Source: RUG13615 sp040307715
GTDB lineage: Bacteria; Bacillota; Clostridia; Peptostreptococcales; Anaerovoracaceae
Direction of reading: 5' to 3'
Length of the DNA: 10,877 bases
NCBI GenBank assembly: GCA_040307715.1
Contig: JAWRJC010000030.1
Span: 1 to 10,877 of the forward strand
The notes beneath the pieces were generated by a model. The model was not told the origin of the DNA. It saw nothing but the letters and a program-made list of their open reading frames with translations, and searched no databases. The first letter of the stretch is position 1, and the number at the start of each line of letters is the position of its first letter. The translations under genes were made by a program, and so were the position numbers. This document shows positions 6,419-10,877 of this stretch, one piece after another.

Positions 6419-8089
6419 TCAGCCTTCCCGCATCCGGCAGGCCGCCCGGATGAACGCCGCGAACAGCGGATGCGGCTTGTTCGGCCGGCTCTTGAACTCC
6501 GGATGGAACTGCACACCGATGAAGAAATCCTGCGCCGGCAGTTCGATGACCTCAACCAGCCGGCCGTCCGGAGATGTCCCCGCCACGGTCAGGCCGGCGT
6601 CAGTCAGCTGCTGCCGGAAATCATTGTTCACCTCGTACCGGTGGCGGTGCCGTTCCGCGATGAGCCCCGCGAAAGGACCGGGCACCGGATACTGCTGCTC
6701 CGGAAGAACCTCCGGCACCGCCGGCTGCAGTGTCTCCCGGTAGATGTCCGCAAGGAGCGTCCCTTCTCTGACAAGGCACGGATAGGCTCCCAGCCGCATC
6801 GTGCCGCCTTTGGGCATGTTGCCGTTCTGATCCGGCATGAAATCGATGACCTTGTGCGGGCAGTTTTCGTCGAACTCACCGGAGTTCGCATCTTTGATCC
6901 CGCAGACATCACGCGCGTATTCCATGACCGCCGTCTGCAGTCCCAGGCAGATCCCAAGATACGGTACATTGTGTTCCCGCGCATACTTTGCCGCCTCCAT
7001 CTTGCCGGCGATGCCGCGGTCGCCGAATCCGCCCGGCACCAGGATGCCGTCGACGTCCCCGAGAAGCGATCCCGCGGCGGCAGGCGTCACCTCCTCCGCT
7101 TCGATCCACTTGATCTTTACTTTGCAGCCGTTGGCATAGCCGCCGTGGCGCAGCGCTTCCGCGACCGATAGATACGCGTCATGCAGTTTGACATACTTGC
7201 CGACGAGCCCGATCGTCACCTCGCCGGACAAGGCTTTGATCCGCTCGACCATCTCCCGCCATTCGCCGATATTGCCCGGGGGCAGCGACAGCCCGAGTTC
7301 CCTCGCCGCGATGGTTGAAAAGTTGCTGTTTTCCAGCATCAGCGGCGCTTCGTAGAGGACCGGGACCGTATAGTTCTCGATCACGCAGTCCGGCTTGACG
7401 TTGCAGAACATCGCAATCTTGTCCATGACGTCCCGCTCGATCGGTTCATCCGCGCGCAGGACGATGATATCGGGCGAAATGCCCATGCCCTGCAGTTCCT
7501 TGACCGAATGCTGCGTCGGCTTGGACTTGTGCTCGCCTGAACTCTTGATGTACGGCACCAGCGTCACATGGATGAACAGGCAGTTCTCCCTGCCTTTTTC
7601 GATCGCGACCTGCCGGATCGCCTCGATGAACGGTCTGGACTCGATATCGCCCGTCGTCCCGCCGATCTCGGTGATGATGACCTCCGCGTCGGTCTTCTCC
7701 CCGACCCGGTAGATGAAATCTTTGATCTCGTTGGTGATGTGCGGGATGATCTGGACCGTGCTGCCCAGATAATCGCCGCGCCGTTCCTTGTTCAGGACCT
7801 CCCAGTAGACCTTGCCGGTGGTGATGTTGGAGTATTTGTTGAGGTCCTCATCGATGAATCGCTCATAGTGCCCGAGGTCGAGGTCCGTCTCCGCGCCGTC
7901 TTCCGTCACATACACTTCGCCGTGCTGATAGGGGCTCATCGTCCCCGGATCGACATTCACGTACGGATCCAGTTTCTGCGCCGCGACCTTCAGCCCGCGG
8001 CTTTTCAGCAGCCTTCCAAGGGAAGCCGCCGTGATGCCCTTGCCGAGCCCGGACACCACGCCGCCTGTCACGAATACATATTTCTTCAT
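6419..8089 (-). CDS. pyrG: CTP synthase (glutamine-hydrolysing)
   Basis: Converts UTP, ATP and glutamine to CTP, the last step of pyrimidine nucleotide synthesis. The protein has 556 residues from MKKYVFVTGGVVSGLGKG. The N-terminal synthetase domain (about 1-268) carries the P-loop GGVVSGLGKG (9-18), LDPYVNVDPGTMSP (40-53) and the typical EIGGTTGDIES (141-151). The class I glutaminase domain (about 290-550) has nucleophile Cys381 in GICLGLQ and His529/Glu531 in VQFHPEF. It is slightly longer than the usual 530-545 residues: about 18-20 extra residues, rich in proline and glutamine, lie at about 455-477, just before ERHRHRYEVNN. Start: GGAAGG lies about 8 bases before the ATG at 8089. The frame runs upstream to 8221, but that segment is basic, not family-like, and covers the structured leader, so longer starts are rejected. 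The gene diverges from nrdJ. Confidence 0.97.
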   Translation of the reverse strand: MKKYVFVTGGVVSGLGKGITAASLGRLLKSRGLKVAAQKLDPYVNVDPGTMSPYQHGEVYVTEDGAETDLDLGHYERFIDEDLNKYSNITTGKVYWEVLNKERRGDYLGSTVQIIPHITNEIKDFIYRVGEKTDAEVIITEIGGTTGDIESRPFIEAIRQVAIEKGRENCLFIHVTLVPYIKSSGEHKSKPTQHSVKELQGMGISPDIIVLRADEPIERDVMDKIAMFCNVKPDCVIENYTVPVLYEAPLMLENSNFSTIAARELGLSLPPGNIGEWREMVERIKALSGEVTIGLVGKYVKLHDAYLSVAEALRHGGYANGCKVKIKWIEAEEVTPAAAGSLLGDVDGILVPGGFGDRGIAGKMEAAKYAREHNVPYLGICLGLQTAVMEYARDVCGIKDANSGEFDENCPHKVIDFMPDQNGNMPKGGTMRLGAYPCLVREGTLLADIYRETLQPAVPEVLPEQQYPVPGPFAGLIAERHRHRYEVNNDFRQQLTDAGLTVAGTSPDGRLVEVIELPAQDFFIGVQFHPEFKSRPNKPHPLFAAFIRAACRMREG

Positions 8090-8133
8090 TTCCTGCACCT
8101 TCCTTTCCAGACACATTCCTGCAACGATCCCGC

Positions 8134-8241
8134 AAAACAAAAAGCGCCCGGAAATAAAAAACGAGGCCGGCTTTCCCGATGGGAGTGAAGGAGATACTAA
8201 CGTCCTTCGCCGTTTCCTCAAAAATTCTTATTTCCGTGCAC
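8134..8241 (-). ncRNA. Structured pyrG leader RNA: candidate attenuator / cis-regulatory element
   Basis: On the minus strand this part of the pyrG leader folds by eye into one nested structure. The basal helix is CGGAAATAA (8236-8228) with TTATTTCCG (8157-8149), extended after one mismatch by GTGC (8241-8238) with GCGC (8147-8144). Inside it, GAGG (8219-8216) pairs CCTC (8166-8163) and CGGC (8212-8209) pairs GCCG (8171-8168). These enclose a three-way junction with hairpins GAAGGA/TCCTTC (8208-8203 with 8192-8187) and TCCC/GGGA (8184-8181 with 8177-8174). The tract TTTTTGTTTT (8143-8134) follows the basal helix at once, as in an intrinsic terminator. I do not recognise a riboswitch family. 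The start point lacks the GGGC run used for CTP-sensing by reiterative transcription in Bacillus pyrG. Confidence 0.55.
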
Positions 8242-8266
8242 GTAGTTGAAAAACTATTACTGCGTC

Positions 8267-8295
8267 ATTATAAACCTGTTGCGCGCACTTGTCTA
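8267..8295 (-). promoter_or_regulatory. pyrG promoter
   Basis: Read on the minus strand, TAGACA (8295-8290) and TATAAT (8272-8267) are separated by 17 bp. The -10 is perfect and the -35 matches 5 of 6. Transcription should begin near 8260-8261 (context GACGCAG), giving a leader of about 170 nt before the ATG at 8089. Confidence 0.75.
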
Positions 8296-8302
8296 CCTGA
8301 AA

Positions 8303-8331
8303 TTATCAGAAAAATGCAGGCCTTTTGATAA
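8303..8331. repeat. Imperfect inverted repeat between the divergent promoters
   Basis: TTATCA (8303-8308) pairs with TGATAA (8326-8331) and AAA (8310-8312) with TTT (8323-8325), with one unpaired G. It sits just upstream of the pyrG -35 and between the two promoters. It could be an operator; no factor is recognised. Confidence 0.3.
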
Positions 8332-8352
8332 AAAATACATTCGTTCAATTGT

Positions 8353-8368
8353 TAACAATATATCGTGC
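8353..8368 (+). promoter_or_regulatory. NrdR box 1 (upstream)
   Basis: TAACAATATATCGTGC matches the core CwAtATaTwG of the NrdR box at all but one position (C for A/T at 8364) and keeps the flanking GTG. It lies just upstream of the nrdJ -35, and its start is 32 bp from box 2, about three helical turns. It overlaps a 12 bp perfect palindrome, ATTGTTAACAAT (8348-8359). Confidence 0.75.
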
Positions 8369-8377
8369 TTTTTATAC

Positions 8378-8406
8378 TTGAATGGCACAATATATAGTGC
8401 TATAAT
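8378..8406 (+). promoter_or_regulatory. nrdJ promoter
   Basis: TTGAAT (8378-8383) and TATAAT (8401-8406) are separated by 17 bp. The -10 is perfect and the -35 matches 4 of 6. Transcription should start near 8413, giving a leader of about 86 nt. The spacer is occupied by NrdR box 2. Confidence 0.8.
8385..8400 (+). promoter_or_regulatory. NrdR box 2 (inside the nrdJ promoter spacer)
   Basis: GCACAATATATAGTGC fits the NrdR consensus acaCwAtATaTwGtGt across its whole core and is a near-perfect palindrome. It fills the spacer between the nrdJ -35 and -10, so NrdR binding should block RNA polymerase when dNTP levels are high. With box 1 it forms the tandem arrangement typical of NrdR-controlled ribonucleotide reductase genes. 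Confidence 0.85.
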
Positions 8407-8416
8407 GCATTTCGTG

Positions 8417-8450
8417 GCCAAAAGGACCATTCGCGCCTGTCCGCTTTGGC
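8417..8450 (+). other. Stem-loop in the nrdJ 5' leader
   Basis: GCCAAA (8417-8422) pairs with TTTGGC (8445-8450), and inside it GGAC (8424-8427) pairs with GTCC (8439-8442) around an 11-base loop. It lies within the first 40 nt of the predicted transcript. A shorter alternative fold (TGGCC with GGaCCA, 8415-8429) competes. No T-run follows, so it is not a terminator; it may stabilise the message. It is too small for a cobalamin riboswitch. Confidence 0.4.
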
Positions 8451-8498
8451 AACACACTGAAATCACAATTAATATGAAATATAAAAGGAGCACGAACA

Positions 8499-10823
8499 AT
8501 GGCGATCAGCGACATCGGTAAGAACGCGCGGGAAGTACTGACCCGCAGATATCTCGGCAAAGACGAGAACGGCAACGTGACGGAAGACCTCGAAGGAATG
8601 TTCCGCCGCGTTTCGGACGCAGTAGCAAGAGCAGACCGTAAATTCGACGGCATGGCGGATGTGAACGCGCTCAGTGACGAATTCTTCGAACTCATGACGA
8701 GCCTGCGGTTCCTCCCCAACTCCCCCACGCTCATGAACGCGGGCCGTCCGCTCGGACAGCTGTCCGCATGCTTCGTCCTGCCTGTCGGCGACAGCATGGA
8801 GGAGATCTTCGACGCCGTCAAGAACGCCGCCCTGATCCACAAGTCCGGCGGCGGCACCGGCTTCGCGTTCTCCCGCCTGCGCCAGAAAGGCGCGACCGTC
8901 CGCTCCACGGGCGGTGTCGCCAGCGGCCCGGTCAGCTTCATGAAGGTCTTCAACACCGCGACCGAAGCTGTCAAACAAGGCGGCACCAGACGCGGCGCCA
9001 ACATGGGCATTCTGCGCATCGACCATCCGGATATCATGGAGTTCATCCGCTGCAAGCAGGACAACAATGACATCAACAACTTCAATATTTCCGTCGGTCT
9101 GACCGAGACCTTCATGGAAGCGGTGGAGCGCGGCAACGACTACGACCTGATCGACCCGAAGACCGGGGATACGGTCGGCCATCTGAACGCGAAGGAGGTC
9201 TTCGACACGATCGTCGACGCCGCCTGGTCCAACGGTGAGCCGGGCATCATCTTCCTCGACCGTCTCAACCGCGATAACGTCGTTCCCGCACAGGGCGAGA
9301 TCGAGAGCACCAACCCCTGCGGCGAGCAGCCCCTGCTGCCGTACGAGAGCTGCAACCTCGGTTCCATCAACCTCACCAAAATGCTCAAGGAAACGCCGGA
9401 CGGCTATGCGGTCGACTACGATCTGCTGAAGACCACGGTCGACGAAGCCGTGCATTTCCTCGACAACGTCATCGAGATCAACAACTACCCGCTCGACATC
9501 ATCGATGAGACCACCAAAGCCACCCGCAAGATCGGACTCGGCGTCATGGGCTTCGCGGACATGCTCCTCATGCTGAACATTCCGTACAACTCGGAAGAAG
9601 GCGTTGAGCTAGCCGACAAGATCATGGCGTTCATCAACAACACCGGTCACGCGGCCAGCCAGAAACTGGCCCAGCGCCGCGGTCCGTTCCCGCTGTTCTC
9701 CAGCAGCATCTACGCGCACAAAGCGCCGCTGCGCAACGGCACCGTCACGACGATCGCTCCGACCGGCACCCTGTCGATCATCGGCGGCTGCTCCTCCGGC
9801 GTCGAACCCATCTTCGCCTATGCGTACATCCGCAACGTCATGGACGGGACCGAACTGGTCGAGACCAACCCGATCCTGCTGAAAAAGCTGCAGGAAGCCG
9901 GCGTCTACAGCGAAGAGCTGATGCGCAGGATCGTCAAAGAAGGCACCATCGCCCACTGCGAAGAAGTCCCCGAAGAGATCCGCCGCGTCTTCGTCTGCGC
10001 GCACGACATCGACCCGATCGATCATGTCAAAATGCAGGCAGCCTTCCAGCGCCACACGGACAACGCTGTTTCCAAGACGGTCAACTTCTCGAACAGCGCG
10101 ACCAGAGACGACGTCGCCGAAGTTTACAAGCTCGCTTATAAGGAAGGCCTCAAAGGCGTCACGATCTACCGCGACGGCAGCCGCGACATGCAGGTCCTGA
10201 ACATCGGCAGCGTGAAGGGCAAGGAAGAATCGCCCGAGGCGGCAGCTTCCGCCCCGCAGGGACAGGTCTACGGTCACATCAAACCGCGCCAGCGCAGCAA
10301 TGTGACCCGGGGCTTCACCGAGAAGATGCGCATCGGCTGCGGCAGCCTGTACATCACCACCAACTACGACGAGCACGGCATCTGCGAAGTCTTCACCAGC
10401 ACCGGCAAAGCCGGCGGCTGCCCGAGCCAGAGCGAAGCGACCGCGCGTCTTGCGTCCATCGCGCTCAGAAGCGGCATCTCCGTGCAGGAAGTCTACGATC
10501 AGCTGAAGGGCATCCGCTGCCCGTCCACCATCCGTCAGCAGGGTCTCAACTGCACATCCTGCCCGGATGCCATTGCCAAGGTGCTCATGAAGGTTTCGAA
10601 GTATATCGAGCAGAACAAAGCGACCCCCGAGCAGCTCAACGGCAAACCGGAAAGCTTTGAAGAAGAACCCGTGCAGACACATCAGAAAGCCGCCACCAAG
10701 GAAGAAGACCGCATCCCGGCGAACTCTGCCGAGATCCATGTCTGCCCCGAGTGCGGCGGCCCCGTTGAGCACGAAGGCGGCTGCGTCATCTGCCGTAACT
10801 GCGGTTTCAGCAAGTGCGGCTGA
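8499..10823 (+). CDS. nrdJ: Adenosylcobalamin-dependent (class II) ribonucleoside-diphosphate reductase
   Basis: Reduces ribonucleotides to deoxyribonucleotides by a B12-generated thiyl radical, with or without oxygen. The protein has 774 residues. The barrel domain (about 1-570) carries Cys91 (SACFVLP), the glycine-rich KSGGGTGFAFSRLR (115-128), and NPCGEQPLLPYESCNLGSIN (272-291) with Asn272, thiyl Cys274, Glu276 and redox partner Cys285. The Cys274-to-Cys285 gap of 11 equals that of the Thermotoga maritima enzyme (322/333). PTGTLSIIGGCSSGVEP (421-437) is typical. A TSCPD domain (about 600-702, CTSCPDAIAKVL at 685-696) is followed by a linker (about 703-745) rich in Glu, Lys and Ala and a C-terminal cysteine ribbon (Cys749, 752, 762, 765, 768, 773) that probably binds zinc and passes electrons to the active site. 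No N-terminal ATP-cone is seen. Start: AGGAG lies 8 bases before the ATG. Control by NrdR is predicted from the two promoter boxes. Confidence 0.97.
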   Translation: MAISDIGKNAREVLTRRYLGKDENGNVTEDLEGMFRRVSDAVARADRKFDGMADVNALSDEFFELMTSLRFLPNSPTLMNAGRPLGQLSACFVLPVGDSMEEIFDAVKNAALIHKSGGGTGFAFSRLRQKGATVRSTGGVASGPVSFMKVFNTATEAVKQGGTRRGANMGILRIDHPDIMEFIRCKQDNNDINNFNISVGLTETFMEAVERGNDYDLIDPKTGDTVGHLNAKEVFDTIVDAAWSNGEPGIIFLDRLNRDNVVPAQGEIESTNPCGEQPLLPYESCNLGSINLTKMLKETPDGYAVDYDLLKTTVDEAVHFLDNVIEINNYPLDIIDETTKATRKIGLGVMGFADMLLMLNIPYNSEEGVELADKIMAFINNTGHAASQKLAQRRGPFPLFSSSIYAHKAPLRNGTVTTIAPTGTLSIIGGCSSGVEPIFAYAYIRNVMDGTELVETNPILLKKLQEAGVYSEELMRRIVKEGTIAHCEEVPEEIRRVFVCAHDIDPIDHVKMQAAFQRHTDNAVSKTVNFSNSATRDDVAEVYKLAYKEGLKGVTIYRDGSRDMQVLNIGSVKGKEESPEAAASAPQGQVYGHIKPRQRSNVTRGFTEKMRIGCGSLYITTNYDEHGICEVFTSTGKAGGCPSQSEATARLASIALRSGISVQEVYDQLKGIRCPSTIRQQGLNCTSCPDAIAKVLMKVSKYIEQNKATPEQLNGKPESFEEEPVQTHQKAATKEEDRIPANSAEIHVCPECGGPVEHEGGCVICRNCGFSKCG

Positions 10824-10877
10824 TCCGCCACGCTGATACCCGGCACAAATAGCTAAAAGAAAAGACCCGGCGGCGAT
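10824..10877 (+). other. nrdJ 3' flank, possible terminator cut by the window edge
   Basis: These 54 bases hold no start of a new gene. The last 18 bases, AAAAGACCCGGCGGCGAT, look like the A-rich, GC-rich left arm of an intrinsic terminator whose right arm would lie outside the window. This cannot be confirmed here. Confidence 0.3.

Larger units (their letters stand above)
8090..8498. other. Divergent pyrG-nrdJ intergenic region (409 bp)
   Basis: This gene-free stretch holds, from left to right: the pyrG ribosome site and structured leader, the pyrG promoter (minus), an inverted repeat, two NrdR boxes with the nrdJ promoter (plus), and the nrdJ leader with its stem-loop and ribosome site. 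It is much richer in A+T than the flanking genes. No small ORF with a credible ribosome site was found. Confidence 0.8.

Noticed and set aside
8090..8221. N-terminal extension of PyrG to an upstream ATG
   Set aside because: The extra 44 residues are basic, not family-like, and cover the structured leader; the ATG at 8089 has a suitable ribosome site and the conserved MKKYVFVTGG start.
8144..8241. The pyrG leader as a plus-strand terminator or plus-strand small RNA
   Set aside because: On the plus strand the structure is followed by GTAGTTG rather than a T-run, and no upstream plus-strand promoter is evident.
8413..8498. Cobalamin riboswitch before nrdJ
   Set aside because: The leader is about 86 nt, far shorter than the aptamer, and no B12-box-like sequence is seen.
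8469..9455. Minus-strand ORF of 328 codons opposite the nrdJ 5' half
   Set aside because: Same reasons: shadow of the nrdJ codon pattern with no start signal.
9609..10772. Minus-strand ORF of 387 codons opposite nrdJ
   Set aside because: Antisense to conserved nrdJ sequence, no ribosome site or promoter, biased Ala/Gly/Asp composition typical of shadow frames.

Overview
The window looks like chromosomal DNA of an anaerobic, fairly GC-rich Bacillota (Firmicute); Clostridia, Negativicutes or a related class cannot be separated by eye. The reasons are: GC-rich third codon positions beside AT-rich intergenic promoters; strong AGGAGG-type ribosome sites; sigma-A type promoters; a B12-dependent (class II) ribonucleotide reductase; and a Firmicute-type THUMP rRNA methyltransferase. 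It is a housekeeping region. I see no mobile element, CRISPR array, tRNA or rRNA.

Layout. Five genes lie on the minus strand, read from right to left: pyrG (8089-6419), an mreB-family gene (6249-5233), a THUMP/RlmL-type RNA methyltransferase (5148-4030), carA (3860-2640) and carB (2656 to the left edge, C-terminus cut off). One gene, nrdJ (8499-10823), lies on the plus strand and diverges from pyrG. Long antisense and shifted-frame ORFs over these genes are shadows caused by GC-rich codons.

Regulation is the most informative part. Four promoters with good -35/-10 hexamers and 16-17 bp spacers can be read, before carA, mreB, pyrG and nrdJ. The nrdJ promoter carries two NrdR-box matches 32 bp apart, one of them filling the -35/-10 spacer. 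The carA promoter has perfect consensus hexamers with a 16 bp spacer and a very short leader, so there is no room for a PyrR-type attenuator. ARG-box-like sequence overlaps it. The pyrG transcript has a leader of about 170 nt. In it, roughly 98 nt can fold into a multi-branched RNA closed by a long basal helix and followed at once by a TTTTTGTTTT tract: a candidate attenuator or riboswitch-like element that I cannot match to a known family.

Functionally, carAB makes carbamoyl phosphate for pyrimidines and arginine, PyrG turns UTP into CTP, and NrdJ reduces ribonucleotides to deoxyribonucleotides. The window is therefore rich in nucleotide supply, with a cell-shape gene and an RNA methyltransferase between. 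No unknown protein system is visible; the candidates for novelty are regulatory RNA and DNA sites.
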